Assembly: GCA_026936325.1 (NCBI GenBank)
Contig: JAPTHN010000003.1
Location: forward strand, 60,911,192-60,975,191
From: Platynereis dumerilii
Lineage: Eukaryota > Annelida > Polychaeta > Phyllodocida > Nereididae
Direction of reading: 5' to 3'
Length of the DNA: 64,000 nt
In this document: positions 1 to 12,014 of the stretch, one piece after another
How the letters are laid out: each line of letters begins with the position of its first letter
How positions within the stretch are numbered: position 1 is the first letter of the stretch
Translations under genes and position numbers: made by a program
The notes under the pieces: model-generated
What the model was told of the DNA's origin: nothing
What the model saw: only the letters and a program-made list of their open reading frames with translations
Databases searched by the model: none

Positions 1-3000
1 AATTCACCAGGGTATATGTGATCTAAAATGTAATTAATTAATTCTTCAGAATAATGACTGGATAAATTCAATAATGATTTTTAAGAATGAAGAATATCTG
101 TGTTATTTTACACGTAAATTGCTTATTATGATTATAAATATTTGCTGATCAGTAGATTATTTTGATATTCAATATGAAATCTACTGATGGTTTTAGTATT
201 TAATAACATTTCTTTTGGTAAATATCAGCAAATGACAATTTCATATAATGTCACATAAATGAGTAGGATAATTTTAAGACTATTAGTCACTAGCTATATA
301 TTTCAAATGTGTGTGTGTTACATACTATAATATTCCTTGGCTTTTTTGTATCTCTCTGTGTCTTTCCATTGTTCTGGTCTGCCAGGTGGACAGGGTTTGA
401 GCAGCTCCCAAGTCATAGGGGCGACAAACTTGGGATCGTTGGCCAGCAGTCTGTATAACATGGTGGTGCCAGAGCGAGGCAGGCCGATGATGAAAACGGG
501 ATTGATTTCCATCTGTCAAGGGAAACAAAAGTTGTCAAGATATAATACTTCTAAACATTTTTTCTCAATGGTGAGTTTGGGTTAGGCCTAACACATTCCG
601 TCAATGTCCCTCAATATTTGGCCAGAAAGATTTGGACATTGCTTCGTGCTTTCCCGCACTTTGAAGACCTTTGGACAAAATTTGTTTTTATTTTATTTTT
701 GAAATATCAAATGGTTTTTTGAGCCAACCAATTTGGTTTTTGCATAGAAGTTAGGTTTTTCTTTCTGTGGTGGTTGATAAATATTTTTTCCCACATACCT
801 TCTAAAGATTGAGTGATATGGAAGACAAGTACAAAAACTAATCAGTCCTTTTCTGTGAACTTTAATATTTAGACTGATACTACAGAGAAGAAACTAAACT
901 GTATATATATGGGCTTATGCCCCAAATCTTCTGTTCAATTCCTGGAAGTGATCACCTGTTGTTACGAAATTAGTTATGCTTAAAAGTCTGTCTTTTTTAA
1001 AATATGTATTATTATCCACTTACAGGGCAGGCCGTTGACTTAAGCATTAGCAAAATTGTGAGGGCCCCTGAAATTCCATATCAGCCCTTGTTTACAAGGC
1101 TTGGGACTGATATTTTCAGTAACAGCCTTTATTTACCAGGCCTGGGCCATTATTTTCAATAACAGCCCTTGTTTACAAGGCCGGGGACCATTATAGTCAG
1201 TAACAGCCCTCGTTTATAAGGCCAAGGGTCGACGCTGAGTAAATCGACCCTTGTTCATTCTGATGAGCACTAATCTTGAATTGACAAGTCTTGCTGGTAA
1301 ATAAGAATAGAAATGCTTGGTAAGTGGATAATAATAGTAATAACACTACTTTTTAATCAGGTACTCTGCCGTTTGAATGGCCCTCGGTGCTGTCCAGTAG
1401 CCCTTATAATAACATTACACAGTGGTGGATCAAGGAGGGCGGTTACGGGTTCAAACCCCCCTTGCACGTGTAGATTTTAATGTAAGAAAAAAATTGAAAT
1501 CCCAATATATTCAGTACATTCCCATTTGTAAAGCCCCCCATCCGACATTTTCTAGATCCGCCCCGACACAGCAGCCCTCGTGCTGCTCGTGCTGCTCGTG
1601 CTGCTCGTGCTGCTCGTGCTGCTCGTGCTGCTCGTGCTGCTCGTGCTGCTCGTGCTGCTCGTGCTGCTCGTGCTGCTCGTGCTGCTCGTGCTGCTCGTGC
1701 TGCTCGTGCTGCTCGTGCTGCTCGTGCTGCTCGTGCTGCTCGTGCTGCTCGTGCTGCTTTGAAACACTTGGGCTGCTGGACATCACCTTGTGCCATTTAA
1801 ACAAGTTAGCGCTCTCCAAAATGGTTATTGTTGTATAATCACATTTCACAAAATCAGGTGACACGTATTGGCCCTAAACACCCCTGCCTTTAATTATGTA
1901 TTTACGTGTATACTCACATTGGCCACATCTGGATTTTCGAGGATTGTCTGGTTGACTTCCACTCTTCTTTTCACGTGACCTCTGGATGGGAAGATAATGA
2001 CAGAATTTGCATTTGTTAGTAAACATTGTGATAAAGAACTTGGATAACGCTTCACTGGTTATATTTTGTGCCTGATTGATATGATATTCACCGATATATA
2101 TTTACTGATAAAGGCAAATACGCCTGCATTGGCGTCAGCCTACCATATATATTGTATTCTGGTGATGGAAAATGTAAATAGCATTGTATATATAATTATA
2201 TATGTAAATAACTATGGTCAATAAATATTTTACTTTACTAAACTTGTTCCCTGCAACAACTCTGTGATCTGGCATCTGATGGCTGGTCTGGCTGTTCTAT
2301 CAGAGCTTCATGTCTCCCTTATTACTAGATGTCCCGTAAGATTAATCAAAGCAGACTTGGGGTGTTCATAGTGAACAAAAAATAGAAACGGTCGTAACCG
2401 TAAAAATTACAAATCTAAGATGTGTCATTGTCCGGAGGGCAGTAAGAGAGAAAGATTGATTTATAACATGCGGTAATCAACGCAGAATTGAAGGTGTGCA
2501 CATGCAGGAAACAAAAAAATCGAAATGGCCGTAGCCGTAAAAATGACAAATGTAAGGTGCTCCACTGTCTAGGGGCAGTGAAAGAGAAATATTGATGTAT
2601 AACATGCTGTAATCAGTACAGAATTGATGATGTGCATGGAAATGGACCAAACTATGACTAATAATATAGCAGGATGTAAATGGCACTGCCATGAAATTCG
2701 CGCAGAACTTACCATTGTCATAGAACTGCTGCAGTATTTTTCGATTTTCAGTTCAGAGAAATGTATACAGGAAGGAGACAAATTTATCTTTTTAAAGGAT
2801 AGAAAGATAGATAGATGGACAATTAGATAAATAGACAGCTGTTAAATTTAAAACTGTTAAATTTGAATCTATTATTTTAAATTGTTGATGTCACATAACC
2901 GAGATCAAGAAAATCACAGCTGTGTGCACAGAGGTGATAGTTTACTATCAAACTGTTACATAATTTGTTAATAGTTTTTTGAATGAGCTGCCAGCTGGGT

Positions 3001-4022
3001 TGCCATCCAGCCCAAGTGTCATTCAACACCTCCCAGCCAGCTGATATGAATATTTTTTTTCCCAGCCAGCTGCCTCAACTGCTTTCTCGTTACCTGCTTG
3101 CAAATTTCATCGGTTGAACGCCAAAAATTGACTACCAGCTGACAAGTTTGCCAGCTTGGAAAATACTTGCTGACAGTCTACCAGCCAGCCTGGCAGCTGC
3201 TTCATAACCGATAATTTGTATTACAGATCATGCGGTGCCCCTATTTTTCCATGCATAAGGTGTAGTTTGAAGGCCGATTTCAAGGAAATGAGTGGGTTTT
3301 GGAGGATGACAGGCCTATTCCCTATTTCAAAGAAAAATGCTGTTTTCTTTTGATTAGATTAGATTGATTCATTGGTCACATAGTGAAATTTGTTACGTTG
3401 ATACATCACAGAAAAAGAATTACATTCAAGCGAAGGTCAAGTGTTGGGGCATATAGATAAATAAAAATATTTAAAATACAGTCATATGGCATTAATAATC
3501 AGACATTTAAGAGTCTGATGGATGTTTGGTATGCTAAGTTTGGCGGTGATTGAGAAACAATGTGCAGAGAAAGTCGATGCAAAACAAAGTTAGAGATGTG
3601 AAGCTTATGTTACAGATGATTTCATATTTGTAGACTAAAGGACTGAATGTGAATTTTTTTCTAGGACATGTTATCCTATAGGGAAAAGTGATGTCATAAT
3701 TTTTTTGATGTCACTTTTCCCTATTGAATACAAGTCCCAGAAAAAAAAACCAGTTCAGTCCTTATGTCTACAAATATGAAATCATCTGTAATGATTGGCA
3801 ATGGCAAAGCTTAAAATAGTTCTATACCTACCTGAGTTGTTCAGTTACAGCATTTCTCTGTGACTGGCTAAGATCTTGAATACTGTTGAGACCTTCAATG
3901 AACATGTTCAACTGATGAATGAAGAAAGGATTGTCCATTTCTTGTCTCTCAGCTGGGGTAAGTGGTTCCTTCAACTCCTCCAGTGTCAATGGAGCCACTT
4001 TCGTGAGATTGTCCCCTGACAT
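1..4022 (-). CDS. Sulfotransferase family gene, copy A (5' part only; continues past the left edge)
   Basis: Minus-strand gene with four visible exons: exon 1 at 4022-3832 (ATG at 4022; the in-frame codon further upstream is TTG), exon 2 at 1981-1918, exon 3 at 512-326, and the first 22 nt of exon 4 at 22-1. Donors are gtaggt, gtgagt and gtatgt and acceptors are CAG or TAG; the phases (2, 0, 1) join cleanly. Exon 3 encodes the PAPS 5'-phosphosulfate loop GLPRSGTTMLYRLLA, typical of Sulfotransfer_3 proteins, which move a sulfuryl group from PAPS to a hydroxyl or amine. The acceptor substrate cannot be told. The copy is paralogous to the complete gene at 5514-11953, exon for exon. N-terminal residues 1-10 differ from copy B, whereas the 62 residues of exon 3 are identical. 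There is no signal peptide, so a cytosolic enzyme is likely. Confidence 0.9.
1007..1336. mobile_element. MITE with 17-bp terminal inverted repeats and internal ~42-bp tandem repeats
   Basis: TATTATTATCCACTTAC at 1007-1023 and its exact reverse complement at 1320-1336. Between them about four ~42-bp units begin CAGCCCTTGTTTACAAGGC (about 1083-1225). The matching intron of copy B near 8260 reads through without this block, so it looks like an insertion made after the gene duplication. Confidence 0.6.
1421..1567. mobile_element. Short element with GTGGATC / GATCCGCC ends
   Basis: Begins CAGTGGTGGATCAAGG and ends CTAGATCCGCCCCG, the terminus style of hAT-like MITEs common in animals. Target duplication is not clear. 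The nine-base satellite starts at its right end. Confidence 0.3.
1577..1757. repeat. 9-bp minisatellite (CTCGTGCTG), about 20 units
   Basis: Nearly perfect nine-base units in intron 2 of sulfotransferase copy A. Because the unit is a multiple of three without stops, every frame is open on both strands (for example Ala-Ala-Arg or Ser-Cys-Cys repeats); these open frames are artefacts of the repeat. Absent from copy B. Confidence 0.95.
2388..2950 (+). repeat. Dispersed repeat family R1, copy 1, with a locally duplicated segment
   Basis: Two tandem ~130-bp versions (about 2388-2510 and 2522-2640) share GTAACCGTAAAAATTACAAA-like and AACATGC..TAATCA..CAGAATTG blocks. The following part (2650-2950) carries the GTAAATGGCAC..CATGAAATTCGC block, a GATA-type stretch and an AGCTGTTAAATTTAA block shared with copies at 24580-25395 and, inverted, at 10480-11620. 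Confidence 0.55.
3613..3788. mobile_element. Palindromic TA-flanked MITE (CAGATGATTTCATATTTGTAG ends)
   Basis: A 176-bp near-palindrome between TA dinucleotides (3611-3612, 3789-3790), ends CAGATGATTTCATATTTG, with a second inner palindrome AAAAGTGATGTCA. One arm alone recurs at 59707-59733. TA duplication suggests a Tc1/mariner-type mover. Confidence 0.65.
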
Positions 4023-4063
4023 CTTTTGCAAAATGTTACTTCTAAAGTGTAGTATCTAACTTA

Positions 4064-4087
4064 TTGAAATAGCCCAAATATAACTTA
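4064..4087 (-). promoter_or_regulatory. Candidate core promoter of sulfotransferase copy A
   Basis: Minus strand reads AGTTATATTTGGGCTATTT about 50-65 nt before the ATG. The same block stands at the same place before copy B although nearby non-coding sequence has drifted, so it is a good candidate for a TATA-like core promoter. No transcription start can be read from sequence. Confidence 0.4.
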
Positions 4088-5513
4088 TCACTGTCCAATC
4101 AGTAATTGTAAGTACTTTCACCCGTTTGGCCGTACCCTGATATCCTTTGACAGTTTTTTTGTCATCAGGACATTTTGTATATTTGTCCTACATAAATGTT
4201 TAACAGAGAGAGTGCTCCAAATGTCCAAAGTCACACTTTTTTGTAAAGCATATGTAGGTTACCCAAATGGCAGTGTATATGAGAATTTTAGTTATAATGT
4301 CAAAAAATGTAATATATCCAAGGAAAAACACATATAAAAATCGTAGTGGTAGTATGGTAACATGGCCAAATAGCTGAACGAAGAAAAGAAAAATAAGAAA
4401 TATAAAAAAAAAACATCAGGAATAGTCGTTAATGAAAGTTTTCAATATGAAAGAATAACATAGGTATTAAGTAAAAATAAGTAGTTTAATGAAGTTTAAT
4501 TTATTCCAACCAAACTTCCCCTGTCTGCCCTGATCAAAGGGGCACAAAAAGTAAACAGAACATTCTAATTGGGGGAGCTCATCTGTTGGTCATGTAAAAG
4601 GCTTTGGACAATGGTAGAGATTATGTTATCATAAGGTAAATACAAAGTTGATAATGTTTTACGATTTTGCGAGCACGTTGTATTACGACGTTGTAACATC
4701 ATCATTTCTACCATGCAATTCTATGGAATTTTCACCAACATGGTTATGTTGTCACAAAGTCGCCACAACTTAGATGTGGCCAAAATAGAACACTGCGTGT
4801 GATGATGGAAATTTCGTAAATTGAAAAAAAAAAAATTTGCAATGCTGTTAAAGACGGGGAGCACCTATAAAATGACCCAATCCAAGTAGCCTTCATTCTG
4901 ATTCTGGCACTAAAACAGTCAACTTGTCCCATTTTCCTCAGGTAAAATCATCAATACCAGTTATAATACTGCATGAATCAATTAACTCCAATTTTCAACC
5001 ACATAATAATTCCTAACGCAGGAATACATGGAGTGTAGTTTTGAGCAAATCGGGGCATTGTAAGACCTTAAAAACCGCATTTTTAGTTAAAATTTGAGCT
5101 AAAAATTGAACGTGTACTGCTGTGAGCTGATTTGTTATGAACATTTACAACTTGAGGGTCATAAGGGCTGTCCACTTCAAAGGAATTCCGAATTACATTG
5201 AAGTAAGAAACCCTAATTACAATTTAATTACCTGTCATTAGCAGTAATCAGCAAGTCTTAAAAAACTAAAAACTTACAATAATGCAGATTATAATGTTTA
5301 TTTTTAAGAAAAATGTATGATAGGCCACTTAACATAAATCCTGGAATTTTCATTCGAATTGGAGCATTATCAACAAAGTTATGTTATATTGACCACAACA
5401 CTAGACATATAGCAGTAATTAAAGCCATGTGATTGGTCAAAACCCAATCCTAGTTATCCAATGAGAGGACGAATCCCATTTAATTTCTGTACCCGGGTAT
5501 ATTGGTACCCCCT
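4088..5513. other. Spacer between the two sulfotransferase genes
   Basis: Lies between copy A's promoter and copy B's stop. Bases 4110-4260 resemble 12,020-12,175 upstream of copy B, so the duplicated block includes some 5' flank. I see no gene or clear repeat in the rest. Confidence 0.5.
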
Positions 5514-8500
5514 TTAGAACAGATTTTCTCTGGTGCCAAAATGTTCCAGATATTCTGACATTGTCTCTTTTATTTGTTCATCTGTTATGCTAAATTCTTC
5601 ATAGCTGTAGACATGCTTCCCGTATTTGTGTTGCTTATGTTCCACCATGTGGCGCTGCATGTTCTCCATCATCTCCGGTGACACGTCCCAACCAAAGTTG
5701 GCATAGATTTCATTCACGGCAGCCAGAGGGTCTTTTACCATCTTAGAATACGCTACTGCACACAAGCGGTTCTGAAAAGCACAAGGAAAAAACACACGCT
5801 TTAGTTTTATGTAAAAACTAGTGATTGGCCTATGGTATTGTTACAACAAAATCTATACATATATACTTTTTTACCTGGGGCATGGTTTTCATTGCATTCA
5901 TTACTCGTGGGGTGCAAAGTTTGAAGTATGTCTGGATATATTCAGTCATGTATTCCTTAGTCACCTTAAACCCTGTAATTATTCCACTCTGGAAGATAAA
6001 TCCAAATAATCATTACAAGAAATACAAGGTCAATAGAATTTTTGATCTATTTATGCTACGCTTTTGTATTCTCAGATATTAGCCGTTGCGGACCACTTGA
6101 ACCCAAATCAATCCTCAATAACTGAAAGCTAAGTTTGTGCGGACCCTGTCTTTTGCAGAACTTTATCACTTACGTTGTAGAAAATTGAGCAGGTTGATCC
6201 GTACATTTCCTTTACATTTCTGTATGGAAAGATGAATGTTGCGTTTGGAAAGACTTTCTTCATTGTTTGAATGTAAAACAGATGGAAGGGTGCCTTCAAT
6301 AATGGGACTTCACCATTTTGCAAGCCTGGAAAATTCAAACACAGGGTGATGTTCTAAGCAAAATTTACTAAATTCAACAGATTTCAAAGTGTTTGAAGTG
6401 CAATGTGGAAGTTAAAAGAAAAAGTGAAAGCATGTTGATGAGTCGCGTTAATATGCTGAGAAAATAATTTTCTCTCACTGCATGACTCTATAGTTGTGTT
6501 GAAAAAATCTTGTAAGGTTCTTAAATTACACTTAAACAGCCATTAAACACAACCCACAAAGTCAGGGGTACAACATGATTAGTACATCGTAGGTGCCAGG
6601 ACCAAGCTGCAGTAATAGACCAAAACAAAAGGAAAGCAAGACCTCTTCTCACAAACAGAAATTAATTTGCCAATGTGAAGAGCAGTGTAATAATGATTAT
6701 AATATTATGCCCACTTCAAAACCCTACTTGGACTATGTGCATTAGGGCCCTGCACTGGACGGGAACGGGACTGAACCTGACAAAATTTGGCGGGATTGGG
6801 TCAAAATTCGGAAAATTTTATCATTGTAATGCCTAAAACGGGACGGGAACGGGAGCAGATTTGGAAAGAACAGGCGGGAGTGAGACAAAAATCTAGTCCC
6901 GTGCAGGGTCCTAATGTGCATCTTCCACTATAGGCAGTTCTAGAGAGGAAACTGTATGTTGAATTAGAATAGAAATTTTAAAACTCATGACGGTGCAGGG
7001 ATGCTAATCTCAGGAAGACAAGGTGATTGCTTATCACACCTTCATTATGGATCATTCTAATTGCATGTATATCTCAAATGAAAATGATGCAGAAGACCTG
7101 TCCAACATACCGTTGTAGAAGATGCATTTCAAAGCCCTTTTGTAGTACTCATATACTTCTGTTTCGATGTCCTGGGGAAGGGTCCAGGTGAAGTCTCGTA
7201 ACTTCTTAAAATTTGCGCACATCGACCATCCATTGTCCAACATTGCATGTTGGAGGATGAGAAAACATTCATCTGGCATATCCAGGCTTGTCTCATGAAT
7301 GTGCTGGAATTTGTCAAATTCACCAGGGTAGATGTGATCTAAAATGTAATTATTTCTCGAAAATTTTCACTGGATAAATTCAATAATAATGTTTAGAACA
7401 TAGTACATCAGTGTTGTTTTACATGTCAATTGATTAATACTTGTATGAATATATTTGCTGATCAGTAGATTATTTTGATATTCAGTGTGAAATCTATTGA
7501 TAATGATTGAATAACATTACTTTTGCTTAATAGCAGCAAATGACAATTTCATATAATTTATATACAAGCATGTAAGATTTAAGATTATTACTCACTAGCG
7601 ATATATTTGAAATATGTATATGATACATACAGTAATATTCCTTGGCTTTTTTGTATCTCTCTGTGTCTTTCCATTGTTCTGGTCTGCCAGGTGGACAGGG
7701 TTTTAGCAGCTCCCAAGTCATAGGGGCGACAAACTTGGGATCGTTGGCCAGCAGTCTGTATAACATGGTGGTGCCAGAGCGAGGCAAGCCGATGATGAAA
7801 ACGGGATTGATTTCCATCTGTCAAGGGAAACAAAAATTGTAAAGATATGATGCTGACAAACATTTTGTCTGCGTGGTGAGTTCCATCATTGTCCATCAAT
7901 ATCTGGCCAAAAAGATTTGGAGGATGTTTCTGACTTTCCCATATCTTTAAATTTTTAAAATATTATATGGTTCTTTGAAAACCTTGGTGGTTTTACATAA
8001 AAAAATTGGTTATTTTTTCTGTTGTGGTTGCTAAACATTTTCCAACAAACTGTAGATGGAATGATAATAATTTTTTTAGACAAGTCCAAAAACTAATCAG
8101 TGCTTTTCCGTTTTTGAGAGTGATACTATAGAATAGAAACTAAACTGTCAGTATACTTATGTATCAGCCCCACATCATCTATTCAATTCCTAGAAGTGAT
8201 CACTTGTTGTTATGAAGTTACTTGTATGCTTAAAAGTCTGTCTTTTTGTCTTTTTGAAATATGTATTATCATATTTTGACAAACCTGTAGAAGAAATGGA
8301 ATATTCTCAAAGTAACCAATTGACATGTACTTACCATAGTAGCACCTTAAATTATTTAAACGGTTCAACAAAATAAGTCCTCCTTTGAAAATGCTTAATA
8401 TATCTCACAGATTCCTTCTCTGGTTTTTATGAATTTTTTCTGAATTATAGGCCTGTATACTGACCCTCAAGGAGTGCATTTGTAGCTTAGTGGAATAAAT

Positions 8501-11320
8501 TCCGGCCTGAGCAACAGCCTTCATGTGAGCCCATTCCTGTTTTCAGCCTGGAATTTACTTTCTGATGACATTAAACGTTGTGATACTCTTTCGCATTTTG
8601 TTCAGACAAAAAAGAAGCAATCAAACCACAAATACATAGGCACAATTTCGATATGCAGGACAATAAACTGTTATAAGGGTCGATTTCACCAACATAGTTT
8701 TAACAGTTAGGCCTGGTGTTAACTTCTTTAAACCTGGTTTAACTAAGTCCCTTTCACCAACTGAGTTTTAGTCGATAGACTTGTCAAGGTTCAGTGGTTG
8801 ACAAATATTGTTAGACAACTTACAGATTAGAGATCTCAAACTGTTAAAGTGGTGTCCCTTTGGGGCTGACCAGATAATACATGGGGGGGGGGGCGAATGG
8901 ACTCCTGATGAAAATTATTGGTTCAGCACATGACACTGGAAAATATGACACACCTCCAAAGCTGGCTAATGAACAAGCCTACACACATGTAAATATAATT
9001 AATATATGGACATGATACACCTTGAATGTCATCTGAAATATGACAAAAAAGTTAATATATGAAGTTTGATGTTTGTGCGAGAGACTATGATACTTTGATA
9101 CAGTCGTAGGATAGCTTGTTGTGTTGTTTTGTTGCTTGATAGCAATGATAGGTTGGTTAATGGGAAAGGGGGAAGTTTTGAACTCTTTTTTTTTCACCGA
9201 GACTGGGTCAGTGGCATCCCTATGGGGGCCACGGGCACGGGGGGGCACGTGCCCCCCATATTGGACCTGTGCCCCCCAGGTGCCCCCCCCCATATGAACT
9301 TTCCAACTCTGGCTAAAATATACAGTTAGTATATAGTCAGTGCCCCCCCCCCCCGAGAATCGCGCGGCCCCCAAGGTGCCCCCCCCCCGCTTGAAACCCC
9401 CCAGTTACGCCACTGGACTGGGTAGGCAATTATCTATTTTAAAATTTTCCAAGAACCCCCCCCCTTTTCTGTGTAGTCATATCTTTGTCTTTGTTTGGGA
9501 AATTGAGACATTGACACTGCTTGACTGATTGGCTTAGCCAGACCAGGTCTTAGCTAAGACCTGGCTCTTCTCTTAATACCATGTTGGTGAAAACGGCCCT
9601 TAGACTTTAATAATAGGGATTGGAAAAGAGGTCGTTGGGATATTCAAGTTGTTGTAAAAGGAGATTTATTTTTGTTGAACTGTTTATTTATTGACTCACA
9701 TTAGCTATATCTGGATTGTCAAGGATTGTCTGGTTGACTTCGACTCGTCTTCTCACGTGACCTCTGGATGGGAAGATAATGACATATTATTAGTTTGGAT
9801 TTGTTAGAGAACGTGCCCTGTATGAGATAATTATAATAGTGTCTTAGAGTCTGATATTTTTGCTTGCCAAAAGCTTTCAGCCATATCTCATGGCTAGCTT
9901 CAGTGGTGTTTAATTAGTTGGAAAACACATAATTCTGTTGCTTGACTGTGGATACTATACTTAAAAGTTAGCAAGTCTGCATTTTAAATAGACTGTCTAT
10001 GGATAGATTTCAGTCATATTTAACACCTTCTGGTGAAAAAATTGCCCTAATTGCTATAATGGCAATGTTTGAAGTTTATTTACTTGAAGAATGTAAACAA
10101 ATAGTTTTTAATGACGTAAAAAAGCCCTGTTTCGTTTACATTTTGAGCAATGCGGGGCTCTCCTTAAGTAATTTAAAGCTTCACAATCAATTAAATTCAG
10201 TTAATTATGGAAAACAGGCAATTCTGTTTATTGGAAGTATAGTATACTTAAAATGATCTATAACTATAAGTTGAATTTAACATAGAATTGGCGGACTTAC
10301 TACCTTTAATTGTTTGCAAAGCCTTAAATTACTTCAGGAGAGCCCTGCATTGCTAGATTTTGTAAACAAAACAATACCTTTTCACGGCATGAAAAACTAT
10401 TTGTTTACATTTTAAAGGAATTTAACTTCATTTATTGAGCTGAGAATGTTTTTTAAGTAAATCTAGCAGTTAGAATAGGTTTAATATTCGCGCAGCGAAT
10501 TGAGCACAAGAGAGGTTTCAAAAATCTGTGCAGTGATGGTCTCAACATCAATGGTCGACAGCAGGAAATTAGGTCGAGTGCGTCCAGCTTCTTATCAATG
10601 ATTTAGTTAGGTCTGCCAGGCAGTGCCAGCACTGCTGAGCAGGCCTATTGTGATGCACCAGATTATCCTGTATGTGACTCTGTCCGCCACATCCTGTTAA
10701 AACTACGCACTGTATGGATCTGTTTCTTTGCAGTGTGCTTTCTTGTGACACACTAAAAGCCCCTTTTAATTATGACAGATCTCTGTACCTTCTACATTGA
10801 GTATTTTGGTGTTTAACTACATTTATACAGACCTCCACCACGCTGTACAGTGTAACATATATTATGGCAGGTTGGCAGACCTACATAGTACATATGCACT
10901 CTCTGAGTGTTTGTTCTTGTTTTGAATTTAACAAAACATGACATATTCATAGTCAAAAGTGTCTTAAAAATTCAATTTTCCTGAGTAATATTCCCTGTAC
11001 CTATTAATTTTATGTAATAGTTAATTATAAGCCTGACAAGCTCAATTGGATTATTAACATGTGATTCATTTCATTTCAAAACAGAAAACAAGAAAACATA
11101 ACAAAAATAAAGTTACATAATCTTTGTCAACTGATGGTTATGTAACAGTGATCAATTAATCTTCATGCAGATCCTGTTATTGTTTTTTTAATCACTATTA
11201 TGCAGTATCAACAATCTTGCATAGACTTTCAGTGTTGTCTTCCTTTTTACTATTTAGCTGACTAGGCTATCTATCCATTCTATTTATCCTTAATCCCTTT
11301 ATTTGTTATCCTATCCATTC

Positions 11321-11398
<78 letters not shown>

Positions 11399-11953
11399 TG
11401 ATATATTCTATTTTGATCTATTTTATCTTTCTAATCTAAATTTCTCTCTATTTTTCTATATATCTGTCTTTCAAATTTTTTGAAACAGTAACATAACTGT
11501 CTTTCATACATTGAATATGAAATAAATATAGTGAAAGTTATGGTAACGCTGTAAGTCCTACAGAAACTTTTTAGGTGATGCGCGAATCTCATGGCTGTGC
11601 AATTTACATATTATGCCTCTAATCTTTCTTTTGGACATCATTTTAGTTTGGCGATATACTAACTTTAAAATCTATCAATTCCTGATCTATTTAAATGCAT
11701 GTTGAATTTTTACATAGAATCGGCAGACTCACTAACTTTATATAAAATAGTTCTATACCTACCTCAGTTGTTCAGTTACAGAATGTCTCTTTGATTGGCT
11801 AAGATCAGGAATACTGTTGACACCTTCAATAAACATGTTCAACTGATGAATAAAGAATGGATTGTCCATTTCTTGTCTCTCAGCAGGAGTCAGTGGTTCC
11901 TTCAGCTCCTCCAGGGTCAATGGAGCTGATTCGTTGGACTGATTCCGTGCCAT
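5514..11953 (-). CDS. Sulfotransferase family protein, copy B (complete, 7 exons, 397 aa)
   Basis: Exons on the minus strand: 11953-11763, 9763-9700, 7817-7631, 7338-7111, 6325-6174, 5988-5875 and 5771-5514 (TAA). All introns are GT-AG and the exon lengths sum to 398 codons. The protein is a Sulfotransfer_3-type PAPS-dependent sulfotransferase. The 5'-phosphosulfate loop GLPRSGTT is at residues 95-102, and the 3'-phosphate-binding segment FIFPYRNVKEMYGS has its Arg at 259 and Ser at 267. Residues 1-85 form a charged helical N-terminus (LTLEELKEPLTPAERQEMD) that I place as family-specific. No signal peptide or membrane segment is visible. The acceptor substrate is unknown. The start is set by the first in-frame ATG; the upstream in-frame codon is TTG. 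A TTTATT on the + strand at 5298-5303 gives a possible AATAAA about 210 nt past the stop. The gene lies directly downstream of the promoter of nothing else; its tandem partner is copy A. Confidence 0.93.
6743..6913. mobile_element. hAT-type MITE with 8-bp target duplication
   Basis: Ends TAGGGCCCTGCAC and GTGCAGGGTCCTA, flanked on both sides by ATGTGCAT (6735-6742 and 6914-6921). Eight-base duplications and CAGGG-like termini are hAT hallmarks. 171 bp, non-coding, inside intron 4 of sulfotransferase copy B. Confidence 0.88.
8676..9600. mobile_element. Non-autonomous element, TTTCACCAACAT ends (copy 1)
   Basis: Left end AGGGTCGATTTCACCAACAT; the right end reverse-complements to AGGGCCGTTTTCACCAACAT. 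The inner arms carry GGTTTAACTAAGTCC and GGTCTTAGCTAAGACC. A second copy is at 48,200-49,635 and a degraded piece at 27,820-27,905. Sits in intron 2 of copy B, absent from copy A. The target duplication is unclear. Confidence 0.7.
9209..9415. mobile_element. hAT-type MITE nested in the 8676-9600 element
   Basis: Starts CAGTGGCATCCCTA and ends GTTACGCCACTG, with the 8-bp duplication GACTGGGT at 9201-9208 and 9416-9423. The body is C/G homopolymer-rich (GTGCCCCCC blocks). Confidence 0.88.
10092..10408. repeat. Foldback repeat (GTAAACAAATAG arms)
   Basis: Two ~120-bp inverted arms, GTAAACAAATAGTTTTT at 10092 and its complement ending at 10408; both contain GCAATGC..GGGCTCTCC. A relative interrupted by another MITE is at 30,690-31,260. 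Confidence 0.6.
10480..11620 (-). repeat. Dispersed repeat family R1, copy in inverse orientation
   Basis: Matches 24,580-25,395 in reverse: GAGCACAAG..GATGGTCTCAACATCAA at the left, TCAGCTAAATAGTAAAAAGG (minus strand) in the middle, a GATA-type microsatellite, and ATATGTAAATTGCACAGCCATGA (minus strand; shown only in part here) near 11,590. Lies in intron 1 of sulfotransferase copy B. Confidence 0.65.
11318..11398. repeat. (ATCT)n microsatellite
   Basis: About 20 uninterrupted tetranucleotides inside the R1 repeat copy. Confidence 0.97.
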
Positions 11954-11997
11954 CTTTTCTGAAAGTTTTCTTATTGTAGAATCCAGCCTTTTTAAAC

Positions 11998-12014
11998 AGC
12001 CCAAATATAACTTT
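11998..12014 (-). promoter_or_regulatory. Candidate core promoter of sulfotransferase copy B
   Basis: Minus strand AGTTATATTTGGGCT, 45-60 nt before the ATG, conserved with copy A (4064-4087). Confidence 0.4.

Noticed and set aside
1422-1864. Long overlapping open frames with Ser-Cys-Cys, Ala-Ala-Arg or Glu-Gln-His repeats
   Set aside because: Produced by a 9-bp satellite that is open in every frame; it lies in an intron.
2624-2830. Small frames around 2477-2830
   Set aside because: Inside the dispersed R1 repeat; not conserved as frames in its other copies.
11954-12004. Longer N-terminus of sulfotransferase B beginning at a TTG codon
   Set aside because: No ATG; copy A does not keep the sequence upstream of its own ATG, and the conserved promoter block overlaps it.
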